From contig CBFCWI010000001.1 in assembly GCA_965601685.1 (NCBI GenBank), positions 1 through 64,000 of the forward strand: DNA of 64,000 bases, in the 5' to 3' direction. The notes under the pieces were generated by a model, which made no database searches, was not told where the DNA came from, and saw nothing but the letters and a program-made list of their open reading frames with translations. The position numbers and the translations under genes were made by a program. This document shows, in pieces, positions 42,964 to 52,558 of the stretch. Positions within the stretch are counted from its first letter, which is position 1, and every line of letters starts with the position of its first letter. This DNA comes from JANQJD01 sp965601685 (GTDB taxonomy: Bacteria > Pseudomonadota > Alphaproteobacteria > Rhodospirillales > Rhodospirillaceae).

Positions 42964-43259
42964 CGTATTATCCAGTCATAACGTCCCTGCGCCTCTAGGG
43001 GAGGTGTTTCTTCATAACACGTGTCGCCACATTGGCACTCAGATCAAGCATAGAAATTGTGATGACCTTACTCATTTTCAAGCATTCCCCATTAGCTCAT
43101 ACTACCTTCAGACTTCAGATGTTATTTTTACCTGATAGAATCAGTAGATAATATTCACTAAGTATTACACAGTCTCATAAAAGGAATGAATATTATAATA
43201 TTGTGAAAATAGTCTTCATCAGGCAATAGCACTATGCATGTGCAAGGGAGCATACATAA
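42964..43259. other. AT-rich spacer before site-2 protease gene
   Basis: About 300 bases becoming strongly AT-rich toward the right. No gene; the frame at 42923-43135 lacks family features. It occupies the position of nagZ in related genomes. It contains a palindrome with a perfect -10 hexamer, listed separately. Confidence 0.4.
43189..43202 (+). promoter_or_regulatory. 14-bp palindrome containing TATAAT
   Basis: AATATTATAATATT is a perfect palindrome and includes TATAAT at 43194-43199, 60 bases before the protease ATG. No -35 hexamer fits upstream. It may be the -10 of the protease gene, or simply AT-rich sequence. Confidence 0.35.
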
Positions 43260-43955
43260 ATGATCGAAATGCTACCACCATGGGTATATCATACATCCAC
43301 GTGGATATTGCCGGTTCTATGTGCTGTTACCCTGCACGAAGCTGCTCACGGGTTTGTCGCTTGGCGTCTAGGTGACGATACTGCCTACCGTATGGGACGT
43401 ATTTCCTTGAATCCGCTCCGCCACATAGATCTTGTAGGGACTGTGCTGCTACCAGCTCTACTGATTATGCTACGGGCGCCCTTCCTATTCGGGTGGGCAA
43501 AGCCAATACCCGTCGTTTCTCATCGTTTGCGTCACCCGCGATGGGGGGTGATCTGTGTGGCTATCGCTGGTCCCACTGCCAACCTGTTGCTTGCAGTGCT
43601 GGCGGCATTACTAGCGCACGCAGCCGTTCATGCACCAGCTAGTGGTCGGGCGTGGCTCTTGTTTAACATCCAGCATGCCATACAGCTCAACGTTATGTTA
43701 GCTTTATTTAACATGATTCCGGTTCCGCCCCTAGATGGGGGTTTAGTGATGGTGAGATTACTACCACGCATTTTAGCGAGACGTCTCACGTGGTTAGAAA
43801 AACATGGTACAATGCTGCTATTAGCGATTCTATTAATCATTCCTACTATAGGATATCAAATAGGAACAGATTGGAACTTGTTAACCTGGTTACTAGGCGC
43901 ACCAGCCACTCTGCTCTATGAGCTGGTTCTTCGTAGTGCTGGCCTTGTCAGTTGA
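43260..43955 (+). CDS. site-2 protease family (M50) membrane metalloprotease
   Basis: 231-residue polytopic protein. Zinc motif HExxH is His26-Glu27-His30 in TLHEAAHG within the first membrane segment, and the third ligand is Asp159 in MIPVPPLDGG. GWAKPIPV and AIAGPTANLLLAV are further family landmarks. This short type without PDZ domain (YwhC/SpoIVFB-like) is a rhomboid-independent intramembrane protease of unknown substrate. In relatives it sits between nagZ and scpA; both are missing here, so it is an orphan survivor of that cluster. Confidence 0.9.
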   Translation: MIEMLPPWVYHTSTWILPVLCAVTLHEAAHGFVAWRLGDDTAYRMGRISLNPLRHIDLVGTVLLPALLIMLRAPFLFGWAKPIPVVSHRLRHPRWGVICVAIAGPTANLLLAVLAALLAHAAVHAPASGRAWLLFNIQHAIQLNVMLALFNMIPVPPLDGGLVMVRLLPRILARRLTWLEKHGTMLLLAILLIIPTIGYQIGTDWNLLTWLLGAPATLLYELVLRSAGLVS

Positions 43956-44348
43956 TCGCTAACAGTGGCTGTGGTTTAGCAACATGGAGATAAAAGACGA
44001 TCGTTCTTCAACAAAAGCCATAGGCACCCAGGAGAGACACCATTATAGGTACAGGCCTCTCCTACATCCTGAGTAGCACTGATAAAATAGATATCACATA
44101 CAGTCTACCTTGCTATCAATGAGTAGTTAGTAGGTTTTTAGTAGTCTGATAGACGGGTAAGATGGCAAGACTGATCTTGACTCGTGGCAGATGGCTGCAT
44201 TAGGAATTATTGTTCGTATGCGGAGAGGGAAGGTGACGGCTCAGAGTTGGAGGACATGGTGTGAAAAACTGTTGCAGAAAGTGGCGAATGCCTAAGGCTA
44301 AGGATAGGGTGTGTGTGGTGCATACGAAGTGAGAAAGAAAGATAGGAT
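43956..44348 (+). other. spacer and leader before nuoA
   Basis: 393 bases with no gene. Inverted repeat AGGAGAG (44030-44036) / CTCTCCT (44057-44063) is present. The right half is purine-rich on the plus strand and should hold the complex I promoter; the best candidate is listed separately. Segregation genes scpA and scpB, expected after the protease in relatives, are not here. Confidence 0.4.
44177..44206 (+). promoter_or_regulatory. candidate nuo operon promoter
   Basis: TTGACT (44177-44182, 5 of 6 matches to TTGACA), 18 bases, TAGGAA (44201-44206, 3 of 6). The -35 is good and the -10 poor. It would leave a leader of about 135 bases before nuoA. Confidence 0.3.
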
Positions 44349-44714
44349 ATGGAAGATTTCCTCGGGGAATATGTGCCTATTCTGATCTTTTTTTGTATTG
44401 CCTGCGTGGTTGCTCTAGGTGCAGTTGTATCTTCTTATCTCATAGCACCACAGAGGCCGTATTTTGAAAAAGACTCAGCCTACGAGTGTGGATTCGATGC
44501 ATTTGAGGAAGCGCATATTCAGTTCGATATAAGATTCTACCTAGTGGCCATTCTCTTCATTATTTTTGATCTGGAAGTGGCCTTTTTGTTTCCCTGGGCA
44601 GTGGCTTTAGGCAGCGTAGGGTTGTTTGGATTCTGGTCTATGATGGTATTCCTGGGGATTCTCACTGTCGGATTCGTCTACGAGTGGAAGAAAGGAGCGT
44701 TGGAATGGGAGTAA
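44349..44714 (+). CDS. nuoA: NADH-quinone oxidoreductase subunit A
   Basis: Membrane subunit of complex I, 121 residues with three membrane segments. The conserved loop YECGFDAFEEAHIQFDIRFYLVAILFIIFDLEVAFLFPWA, here with its key Cys and the FDLE motif, is intact. It is the first of fourteen nuo genes and overlaps nuoB by ten bases. Confidence 0.97.
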   Translation: MEDFLGEYVPILIFFCIACVVALGAVVSSYLIAPQRPYFEKDSAYECGFDAFEEAHIQFDIRFYLVAILFIIFDLEVAFLFPWAVALGSVGLFGFWSMMVFLGILTVGFVYEWKKGALEWE

Positions 44715-45244
44715 AGTTTACGACTCCAAACACGCCGCTACCACAAGACCAGGACAGATTACTTACGGTGGTCGGTGAGGAGATTGGCAACAGGGGATTC
44801 GTTTTTTCACAGGTTGATAAACTTGTGAACTGGGCTCGGACGGGCTCTTTATGGCCTATGACATTTGGTTTAGCTTGCTGTGCTATCGAGATGATTCACT
44901 GTGCTTGTGCGCGTTACGACTTGGACCGTTTTGGTCTTGTGTTTCGGCCTAGCCCTCGGCAGTCGGATGTTATGATCGTCGCTGGCACGTTAACCAATAA
45001 AATGGCTCCGGCTCTGCGTAAAGTCTACGACCAGATGGCTGAGCCACGATGGGTCATTTCCATGGGTTCCTGCGCCAACGGAGGGGGGTATTATCATTAC
45101 TCTTACTCGGTCGTACGGGGGTGCGATCGCGTTGTCCCTGTTGATATTTATGTCCCCGGCTGTCCGCCTACAGCAGAAGCGCTGTTGTATGGCATCATGC
45201 AGTTGCAACGGAAAGTGCGGCGAACTGGAACATTATTCCGGTAG
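44705..45244 (+). CDS. nuoB: NADH-quinone oxidoreductase subunit B
   Basis: Carries the terminal [4Fe-4S] cluster N2 next to the quinone site, 179 residues from the ATG at 44705. The ligand set is complete: the tandem Cys-Cys in GLACCAIEM, the Cys in SMGSCANGGG and the Cys in VPGCPPTAEALL. An in-frame ATG at 44684 lies inside nuoA and lacks homology. Confidence 0.97.
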   Translation: MGVKFTTPNTPLPQDQDRLLTVVGEEIGNRGFVFSQVDKLVNWARTGSLWPMTFGLACCAIEMIHCACARYDLDRFGLVFRPSPRQSDVMIVAGTLTNKMAPALRKVYDQMAEPRWVISMGSCANGGGYYHYSYSVVRGCDRVVPVDIYVPGCPPTAEALLYGIMQLQRKVRRTGTLFR

Positions 45245-45284
45245 CGGAATGTTGCTCCGATGATCAAAAGGGGCAGGCACGATC

Positions 45285-45899
45285 ATGCTTCAGATATTAC
45301 AGGATCTGGGTGATTATGTCGGGGCTGCTTTTGTGCAGGAAGTGGAGGCAATAGCCATTGTAAACGATGAGCTAACGCTTACTGTGCAACGACTGGCTCT
45401 TATCAAAATACTGACTTTCCTACGGGACGACTCTAATTGCCAGTTTCGGCAGCTGATGTTTGTGACCGGTGCGGATTATCCTGAGCGGGAACGGCGCTTT
45501 GAAGTCGTCTATCATCTGTTGTCTCTGTGTCATAACCAGAGGATACGAGTCAAGGTGGAGGCCAGTGAGGAGAAACTTGTGCCATCAGTGACAAGTTTAT
45601 TTTCCTCTGCAAACTGGTTCGAGCGTGAAGTGTGGGACATGTATGGAGTCGCCTTTACCGATCATCCTGATTTGCGGCGTTTGCTTACTGATTATGGGTT
45701 CGAAGGACATCCCCTACGCAAAGACTTCCCGCTAACCGGTTACAGCGAGATTCGCTATGATGACGAGCACAAGCGTGTAGTCTACGAGCCTGTTCAATTG
45801 ACACAAGAGTTCCGTACCTTTGATTTTCTGAGTCCATGGGAAGGGTATGACGAGCCGAGAACGCCACCTGATAATCAGCAGGCAGAGGGAAAAAGCTAA
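45285..45899 (+). CDS. nuoC: NADH-quinone oxidoreductase subunit C
   Basis: 30-kDa peripheral-arm subunit, 204 residues, separate from nuoD (the two are fused in E. coli). FEVVYHLLSL, WFEREVWDMYGVAFTDHPDLRRLLTDYGFEGHPLRKDFPL is the family signature. AAAAGGGG precedes the ATG. Confidence 0.97.
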   Translation: MLQILQDLGDYVGAAFVQEVEAIAIVNDELTLTVQRLALIKILTFLRDDSNCQFRQLMFVTGADYPERERRFEVVYHLLSLCHNQRIRVKVEASEEKLVPSVTSLFSSANWFEREVWDMYGVAFTDHPDLRRLLTDYGFEGHPLRKDFPLTGYSEIRYDDEHKRVVYEPVQLTQEFRTFDFLSPWEGYDEPRTPPDNQQAEGKS

Positions 45900-45900
45900 A

Positions 45901-47076
45901 ATGGCCCGAGGAGTCAACACCTGCACGCTCAATTTCGGGCCCCAGCATCCTGCAGCACATGGCGTGTTGCGTCTAGTATTAGAACTCTCAGGAGAGGTGA
46001 TTGAACGTGCCGATCCCCATATCGGGTTACTGCACCGCGGAACTGAAAAACTGATAGAACACAAAACTTACGCTCAGGCAGCGCCATATTTTGACAGGCT
46101 TGACTATTGTGCGCCCATGTCTATGGAGCATTCCTTTGTCCTCGCAGCAGAAAAATTGCTCGGGGTTGAATTGCCAAAAAGAGCTCAGTACATAAGGGTT
46201 TTGTACGCCGAAATATCACGCCTTATGAGTCACATCCTAAACGTCACATCTTACGCTCTGGATGTCGGAGCGATGACTCCTCTCTTGTGGCTATTCGAAG
46301 AGCGCGAGCGGTTGATGGAATTCTATGAGCGGGTCTGTGGCGCACGCATGCATGCTAACTATTTCCGGATAGGTGGTGTATCCCATGATATGCCACCGGA
46401 TCTTGCAGAGGATATTGTTCTTTGGTGTGATACGTTTCCGAAGCGGCTCGATGATATGGAATCGCTTCTGACGGAAAACCGTATCTTCAAACAGCGCACT
46501 GTTGATATTAGTCCAGTGACAGTTGAGGAGGCAACGGACTGGGGATTTTCTGGCCCTATACTGCGGGCTGCTGGCGTGCCATGGGACTTGCGCAAGGCCC
46601 AGCCATATGAAGTATACGCAGAACTGGATTTTGATATTCCAGTTGGCAGCCGGGGAGATGCCTATGATCGTTATCTAGTGCGGGTTGAAGAGATGCGCCA
46701 ATCGGTACATCTTATTAAACAGTGCCTTAACAAGATACCGACAGGGGTAGTACAGGTGGAGAATCTCAAGATTGTGCCACCAAATCGTGGTGAGATGAAG
46801 CATTCCATGGAAGCCATGATACACCATTTTAAGCTATTCAGCGAAGGGTTCCACGTACCGGCTGGCGAGATTTATGTTGCAACTGAAGCACCTAAGGGAG
46901 AATTTGGCGTTTACCTAGTAGCAGATGGGACTAATAGACCCTATAGATGCGCTATTCGTTCTCCTGGCTACGCTCATCTTGCAGCGACAGATATGCTGGC
47001 GCGTGGACATATGCTGGCCGACGTCACTGCAATCGTTGGCTCTCTTGATGTTGTTTTCGGTGAGATTGATCGATGA
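45901..47076 (+). CDS. nuoD: NADH-quinone oxidoreductase subunit D
   Basis: 49-kDa quinone-site subunit, 391 residues from the ATG at 45901, one base after nuoC; the in-frame ATG at 45847 is inside nuoC. LNFGPQHPAAHGVLRLVLELSGE, HIGLLHRGTEKLIE and the C-terminal GSLDVVFGEIDR are typical. The stop overlaps nuoE by four bases. Confidence 0.98.
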   Translation: MARGVNTCTLNFGPQHPAAHGVLRLVLELSGEVIERADPHIGLLHRGTEKLIEHKTYAQAAPYFDRLDYCAPMSMEHSFVLAAEKLLGVELPKRAQYIRVLYAEISRLMSHILNVTSYALDVGAMTPLLWLFEERERLMEFYERVCGARMHANYFRIGGVSHDMPPDLAEDIVLWCDTFPKRLDDMESLLTENRIFKQRTVDISPVTVEEATDWGFSGPILRAAGVPWDLRKAQPYEVYAELDFDIPVGSRGDAYDRYLVRVEEMRQSVHLIKQCLNKIPTGVVQVENLKIVPPNRGEMKHSMEAMIHHFKLFSEGFHVPAGEIYVATEAPKGEFGVYLVADGTNRPYRCAIRSPGYAHLAATDMLARGHMLADVTAIVGSLDVVFGEIDR

Positions 47077-47681
47077 ATGAACAATTTCCCGCATCCTCCA
47101 ACGAGTTTGTTTTTACCGCTGAGAATCTGCAACGAGCGGAAGAAGTAATGAAGCACTATCCTCCTGGCAGGCAGGCAGGGGCCACTATGCCGCTGCTCGA
47201 TCTCGCCCAGCGCCAGGCGGGATGGCTACCGCGAGCAGCTATGGATTGCGTCGCGAGTCTTTTAAAAATACCACCCATAAGAGTATATGAAGTAGCGACA
47301 TTCTATACAATGTACCGTTTGCAACCTATTGGTCAGTATCACGTGCAGATATGTACAAATATTTCTTGTTGGTTGCGCGGTTCCAGTGATATTGTGCAGG
47401 CATGTCGCGATGTTTTAGGTGTGAATCTAGGAGAAACTACCCCAGATAACCAGTTTACACTTGATGAGATTGAATGCGCTGGGGCTTGTGTCAATGCCCC
47501 AGTCGTCCAGATTGGAGACGATTATTTTGAAGATCTAGACTGTGACTCTATGAAGAGAATTCTCGAGACCTTCAAGCGAGGCGAGCGGCCGCAAGCGGGG
47601 TCCCAGATTGGTCGACAGTGTTCTTGTCCAGCTGGTGGGCTAACCACTCTCAAATCGGTACCGGTCAAAGGGGGGGCGTAA
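47073..47681 (+). CDS. nuoE: NADH-quinone oxidoreductase subunit E
   Basis: 24-kDa subunit holding [2Fe-2S] cluster N1a, 202 residues. Cluster ligands are in CTNISCWL and ECAGACVNAP. A C-terminal tail of about 35 residues after the thioredoxin-like fold is low in conservation-type features. It overlaps nuoD by four bases and nuoF by one. Confidence 0.97.
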   Translation: MNEQFPASSNEFVFTAENLQRAEEVMKHYPPGRQAGATMPLLDLAQRQAGWLPRAAMDCVASLLKIPPIRVYEVATFYTMYRLQPIGQYHVQICTNISCWLRGSSDIVQACRDVLGVNLGETTPDNQFTLDEIECAGACVNAPVVQIGDDYFEDLDCDSMKRILETFKRGERPQAGSQIGRQCSCPAGGLTTLKSVPVKGGA

Positions 47682-48958
47682 TGCTAAGCGACAAGGACCG
47701 TATCTTCACTAATTTGTACGGGTTTCATGATGCTGGTTTGAGGAGCGCACGGGATCGCGGGGACTGGGATGACACTATAGCGCTGATGGCTAAAGGCCGT
47801 GACTGGATCATCGATCAAGTCCAGAAATCTGGACTGCGCGGTCGTGGAGGAGCTGGCTTCCCAACTGGCCTCAAATGGACATTCATGCCGCAGACTGTCG
47901 TGCCGGAGCGTCCGCATTACCTCGTCATCAATGCCGATGAAGGAGAGCCCGGTACATGTAAGGATCGCGATATTCTCCGTAACGAACCGCACAAGCTGCT
48001 TGAAGGCGCGTTATTGGCTGGTTTCGCTATGGGAGCCCATGTCGCCTACATTTATATCCGCGGTGAGTTTTATCGCGAATTCGAGGTGTTACAAACGGCC
48101 ATCGATGAAGCCCGGGTCGCTGGCCTAATCGGTGATGATTCCTGCAGCATGGGCTGGGCCTTTGATGTCAAACTTCATCGCGGCATGGGAGCCTATATCT
48201 GCGGTGAGGAAACTGCTCTTATCAACAGCATAGAGGGGCAAAAAGGACAACCGCGCCTAAAACCACCGTTCCCTGCTGGGGTGGGGTTGTTTGGCTGCCC
48301 GACTACTGTCAACAACGTCGAGTCCATCGCTGTCGTGCCTACGGTTCTCCGTCGTGGAGGTGGGTGGTTTGCTGGATTAGGACGGCCAAAAAATACTGGC
48401 ACGAAGGTGTTCTGTATCTCCGGTCATGTCAATACACCCTGCAACGTAGAGGAGGAGATGGGTGTATCGCTGAAAGAGCTGATCGAACGTCATGCTGGCG
48501 GTGTACGTGGTGGCTGGGACAATCTGCTGGCCGTTATCCCAGGCGGATCCTCGGTTCCGCTGCTGCCCAAGAACATCTGCGACCATGTACTAATGGATTT
48601 CGACTCCTTGCGTGAGGTGCAGTCTGGCTTGGGCACAGCGGCCGTGATCGTGATGGATCGCTCCACGGATATTGTACGTGCTGTTGCTCGGTTATCACGT
48701 TTCTACAAACATGAGAGCTGTGGCCAGTGCACGCCGTGTCGTGAGGGAACAGGGTGGCTGTGGCGGATGATGGAACGTATGGCCACTGGCACAGCCAATA
48801 TGGTGGAAGTTGATGTTCTAGATCAGGTAAGTCGCCAGATCGAGGGACATACCATATGTGCACTGGGTGATGCAGCAGCGTGGCCTGTGCAAGGGCTGAT
48901 CCGTCACTTTCGTGCGGAGCTCGAAAGTCGCATTACCGCACGTGCCAGGGCAGCCTGA
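47681..48958 (+). CDS. nuoF: NADH-quinone oxidoreductase subunit F
   Basis: NADH- and FMN-binding 51-kDa subunit with [4Fe-4S] cluster N3, 425 residues from the ATG at 47681; the in-frame ATG at 47618 lies in nuoE. Visible: GLRGRGGAGFPTGLKW (NADH), NADEGEPGTCKDR, CGEETALINSIEGQ (FMN) and the cluster motif ESCGQCTPCREGT with a distal Cys in GHTICALGDAA. Confidence 0.98.
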   Translation: MLSDKDRIFTNLYGFHDAGLRSARDRGDWDDTIALMAKGRDWIIDQVQKSGLRGRGGAGFPTGLKWTFMPQTVVPERPHYLVINADEGEPGTCKDRDILRNEPHKLLEGALLAGFAMGAHVAYIYIRGEFYREFEVLQTAIDEARVAGLIGDDSCSMGWAFDVKLHRGMGAYICGEETALINSIEGQKGQPRLKPPFPAGVGLFGCPTTVNNVESIAVVPTVLRRGGGWFAGLGRPKNTGTKVFCISGHVNTPCNVEEEMGVSLKELIERHAGGVRGGWDNLLAVIPGGSSVPLLPKNICDHVLMDFDSLREVQSGLGTAAVIVMDRSTDIVRAVARLSRFYKHESCGQCTPCREGTGWLWRMMERMATGTANMVEVDVLDQVSRQIEGHTICALGDAAAWPVQGLIRHFRAELESRITARARAA

Positions 48959-48967
48959 GGGGGAAGC

Positions 48968-51055
48968 ATGCCGAAGTTGACCATAGACGGCGTCGAGATT
49001 GATGTAGAACCGGGTTGTACAGTGTTACAGGCCTGCGAGCGGCTAGGAATCGAAATCCCTAGGTTCTGTTATCACGAACGGCTTTCTATAGCCGGCAACT
49101 GTCGGATGTGCTTAGTTGAGGTGTCTCCAAGTCCTCCTAAACCGCAGGCCAGTTGTGCTTTACCGGTCGCTGACGGTATGGTTGTTAAAACAGACAGTCC
49201 TATGGTGCGCAAGGCGCGACGCGGTGTTATGGAATTGCTGTTAATCAATCATCCACTTGACTGTCCCATCTGTGATCAGGGCGGTGAATGCGACCTGCAG
49301 GACCAAGCACTTGCCTACGGTGAAGGTAACAGCCGTTATCACGACGACAAGAGGGCAGTGGCTGATAAGTATTTAGGGCCCTTGATCAGGACTTATATGA
49401 CCCGGTGTATCCAGTGCACACGTTGTGTGCGGTTTATGACTGAGGTAGCTGGTGTTCCCGAGTTAGGAGCAGTGTTTCGTGGCGAGCGTATGGAAATTAC
49501 CACTTATGTTGGCAAAGCACTTGAGTCTGAACTCTCCGGCAATCTTGTCGATCTCTGTCCAGTTGGAGCACTCACGAACCGTTCCTATGCTTTTACAACG
49601 CGGCCATGGGAGCTTCGTAAAACTGAATCAATTGATGTGTTTGATGCCCTTGGTAGTGCTATTCGTATAGACTCACGCGGAGCACAGGTGATGCGAGTAT
49701 TGCCGCGTCTCAATGAAGATATTAACGAGGAGTGGATTTCTGATAAGAGTCGTCATGCTTGTGATGGTTTACTTATCAAACGTATTGATACGCCCTATAT
49801 TCGGCACAACGGCAAGCTTCAACCGGCAACGTGGGCAGAGGCATTGGCCGCTGTAGCTGAGAGACTGCAAAACCTGAATCCGGAACAGATCGCTGCCATC
49901 GCTGGTGACCTAGCGGACTGTGAATCTATGATAGCGCTCAAAGACCTGATGACTAGTCTTGGTGTGGTGAATCTTGACTGTCGTCAAGATGGTGCAGTGC
50001 TAGATACGGCAGTGCCAGCAGCTTATCGTTTCAATACGACTATTAAAGGAATAGAGTCAGCGGATGCTGTGCTGTTGATAGGAACTAATCCGCGCTACGA
50101 AGCGGCTGTTCTAAACGCTCGACTACGTAAACGCTGGTTAACGGGCCATTTAAAGATAGCGAGTATCGGTATACCAGCTAGTCTTACTTATCCAGCTCAG
50201 GTTTTAGGAGAGGGACCATCTGTTCTACATGCACTGATTGCAGGACAGCACCCATTTAGCGAGTTTCTGCAAACAGCAGAACGACCCATGTTGATCATAG
50301 GACAAGGGGCGCTGGCACGGTCTGATGGGATGGCCGTGCTGGGATTAGCGCGCAGATTGGCTGAGACTGCCAACATGGTTAAAGAGGGCTGGAACGGCTT
50401 TAATGTCTTACACACGGCGGCAGCACGTGTCGGTGGCCTGATGCTGGGGTTTGTCCCTGGACAAGGTGGCCACAGTGTCGCTGCCATTATCGATCACGCT
50501 AGTAGAGGAGCAATCAGTTTTATCTATCTGCTTAATGCCGATGAAGTTGACATGACGGCCATGGACAACAAGACTTTTACAGTCTATCAGGGTCACCACG
50601 GTGATGCTGGCGCCCGGAGAGCAGACGTCGTGCTACCAGGAGCAGCCTATACTGAGAAAAATGCTCTCTATGTGAATACTGAAGGTCGTGTACAAAGCAC
50701 ACAGCTTGCAGTATTTCCGCCAGGCGAGGCTCGTGAAGATTGGAAGATTGTGCGTGCCCTATCTGAGAGAGTAGGGAAGCCATTACCGTATGAGTCGCTT
50801 GCCGACGTGCGCGCAAGGTTGGCAGAAGTTGATTCAACTTTTGCATCTGTTGGTATGAGTCCTGCTCCTGCAACTTGGGGAATATTTGGAGATCCTGATT
50901 CTGCAATAGATCAATCACCATTTATAACCAATATAGGGGATTTTTACAGGACAGACCCTATCAGTCGAGCCTCTAAGAGCATGGCAGAATGCGCCGAGGC
51001 TCGTGCCGAGATTCAGAGTAGCCAGTATCCAGGGCAGGAGATGGGATATGGCTGA
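48968..51055 (+). CDS. nuoG: NADH-quinone oxidoreductase subunit G
   Basis: 75-kDa subunit, 695 residues. The N-terminal ferredoxin domain (CYHERLSIAGNCRMCLVEV), the HxxxC-type segment NHPLDCPICDQGGECDLQD, and the [4Fe-4S] CIQCTRCVRFMTEVAG are complete. The large C-terminal domain is a molybdopterin-oxidoreductase fold that has lost cofactor function in complex I. GAGGGGGAAG precedes the ATG. It overlaps nuoH by eight bases. Confidence 0.98.
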   Translation: MPKLTIDGVEIDVEPGCTVLQACERLGIEIPRFCYHERLSIAGNCRMCLVEVSPSPPKPQASCALPVADGMVVKTDSPMVRKARRGVMELLLINHPLDCPICDQGGECDLQDQALAYGEGNSRYHDDKRAVADKYLGPLIRTYMTRCIQCTRCVRFMTEVAGVPELGAVFRGERMEITTYVGKALESELSGNLVDLCPVGALTNRSYAFTTRPWELRKTESIDVFDALGSAIRIDSRGAQVMRVLPRLNEDINEEWISDKSRHACDGLLIKRIDTPYIRHNGKLQPATWAEALAAVAERLQNLNPEQIAAIAGDLADCESMIALKDLMTSLGVVNLDCRQDGAVLDTAVPAAYRFNTTIKGIESADAVLLIGTNPRYEAAVLNARLRKRWLTGHLKIASIGIPASLTYPAQVLGEGPSVLHALIAGQHPFSEFLQTAERPMLIIGQGALARSDGMAVLGLARRLAETANMVKEGWNGFNVLHTAAARVGGLMLGFVPGQGGHSVAAIIDHASRGAISFIYLLNADEVDMTAMDNKTFTVYQGHHGDAGARRADVVLPGAAYTEKNALYVNTEGRVQSTQLAVFPPGEAREDWKIVRALSERVGKPLPYESLADVRARLAEVDSTFASVGMSPAPATWGIFGDPDSAIDQSPFITNIGDFYRTDPISRASKSMAECAEARAEIQSSQYPGQEMGYG

Positions 51056-52064
51056 TTTTTTGGGGCATAATCTCTTTCAACTATTTATTTATATTGTATA
51101 TATTGTGCTGATTATAGGCCCGGTCATGCTTGGGGTCGCTTATCTGACTTTAGCTGAACGGAAAGTGATTGCAGCTATGCAGCTGCGCAAGGGCCCCAAT
51201 GTAGTAGGGCCATTTGGGCTGTTCCAGCCCATAGCTGATGGCCTGAAGCTTCTGTTAAAGGAAACAATCATTCCAGCCTGGGCTAACCGGGGTGTGTTTA
51301 TTCTTGCTCCTCTCTTAACTTTCATTTTAGCTCTGATGGCATGGGCTGTGATTCCTTTCAGCGAAGGATGGGTATTAGCGAACATTAATGTTGGTATTCT
51401 CTATCTATTTGCTCTATCCTCCACCGGAGTCTATGGGATCATCATGGCAGGATGGGCATCTAATTCAAAGTATGCCTTTCTCGGCGGCATGCGATCGGCT
51501 GCGCAGATGGTGTCCTATGAGGTATCCATTGGATTCGTACTGGTAACGATATTGCTGTCAGCTGGCACGCTGAATCTGTCCGGGATCGTCAGTGCTCAAG
51601 GCAAAGGGGTATGGTACGTTCTTCCCCATCTGCCAATGTTCGTTATATTCTGCATCTCTGCTCTGGCAGAGACTAATCGTGCCCCGTTCGATTTACCGGA
51701 AGCAGAATCTGAGTTAGTGGCTGGTTACAATGTTGAGTATTCCGCGATGACATTTGGCATGTTCTTTCTTGGAGAATACGCCAATATGATCCTTATGAGT
51801 GGTCTAGGGGTTATCCTGTTCCTAGGGGGGTGGTTACCACCTTTAGATATTGTACCATTCAATCTTTTACCCGGAGTAGTATGGTTTACATTGAAGGTAG
51901 CCTTGCTGTTATTCGGTTTTCTGTGGGTTCGAGCCACCTTTCCACGCTATCGTTACGATCAACTCATGCGTCTAGGATGGAAAATATTTCTACCGTTTTC
52001 TCTGTTCTGGGTGGTACTGACAGCGGGGGTATTAGTGGCATTTAATTGGATACCAAGAGGGTAA
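51048..52064 (+). CDS. nuoH: NADH-quinone oxidoreductase subunit H
   Basis: Membrane subunit forming the quinone chamber, 338 residues from the ATG at 51048 with eight or so membrane segments. TLAERKVIAAMQLRKGPNVVGPFG, FAETNRAPFDLPEAESELVAGYN-type loop and YRYDQLMRLGWK are family signatures, intact. The in-frame ATG at 51003 lies in nuoG. Confidence 0.98.
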   Translation: MADFLGHNLFQLFIYIVYIVLIIGPVMLGVAYLTLAERKVIAAMQLRKGPNVVGPFGLFQPIADGLKLLLKETIIPAWANRGVFILAPLLTFILALMAWAVIPFSEGWVLANINVGILYLFALSSTGVYGIIMAGWASNSKYAFLGGMRSAAQMVSYEVSIGFVLVTILLSAGTLNLSGIVSAQGKGVWYVLPHLPMFVIFCISALAETNRAPFDLPEAESELVAGYNVEYSAMTFGMFFLGEYANMILMSGLGVILFLGGWLPPLDIVPFNLLPGVVWFTLKVALLLFGFLWVRATFPRYRYDQLMRLGWKIFLPFSLFWVVLTAGVLVAFNWIPRG

Positions 52065-52069
52065 AGGAG

Positions 52070-52558
52070 ATGGCTTTATTGGATCGCACTGTGCATGCGT
52101 TCCTGCTCACTGAGCTTCTGCAGGGCATGGCGCTCACCTTCCGTTATATGTTCAAATCTAAAGTAACTATTAATTACCCCTTTGAGAAGGGTCCTTTGTC
52201 ACCGCGCTTCCGTGGTGAGCATGCTCTGCGCCGTTATCCGAACGGTGAAGAGCGTTGTATTGCTTGTAAGTTGTGTGAGGCCATTTGTCCTGCCCAGGCT
52301 ATCACAATCGAAGCAGCGCCGCGAGCAGATGGGAGCCGTCGCACAACCCGGTATGATATTGACATGACTAAGTGCATCTATTGTGGGTATTGCCAGGAGG
52401 CTTGTCCAGTTGATGCCATCGTTGAAGGTCAAAATTTTGAATTCGCGGCTGAGACACATGAAGAACTAATGTATAATAAGAGGAAATTATTAGAAAATGG
52501 TGACCGCTGGGAGGCGGAGCTTGTCACATGCCTTAGCCTCGATGCACCTTATCGCTGA
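52070..52558 (+). CDS. nuoI: NADH-quinone oxidoreductase subunit I
   Basis: Ferredoxin-type subunit with clusters N6a and N6b, 162 residues from the ATG at 52070 (AAAGGAG directly upstream). The two C-x2-C-x2-C-x3-CP motifs are CIACKLCEAICP and CIYCGYCQEACP. An in-frame ATG at 52046 lies within nuoH. The stop overlaps nuoJ by one base. Confidence 0.97.
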   Translation: MALLDRTVHAFLLTELLQGMALTFRYMFKSKVTINYPFEKGPLSPRFRGEHALRRYPNGEERCIACKLCEAICPAQAITIEAAPRADGSRRTTRYDIDMTKCIYCGYCQEACPVDAIVEGQNFEFAAETHEELMYNKRKLLENGDRWEAELVTCLSLDAPYR

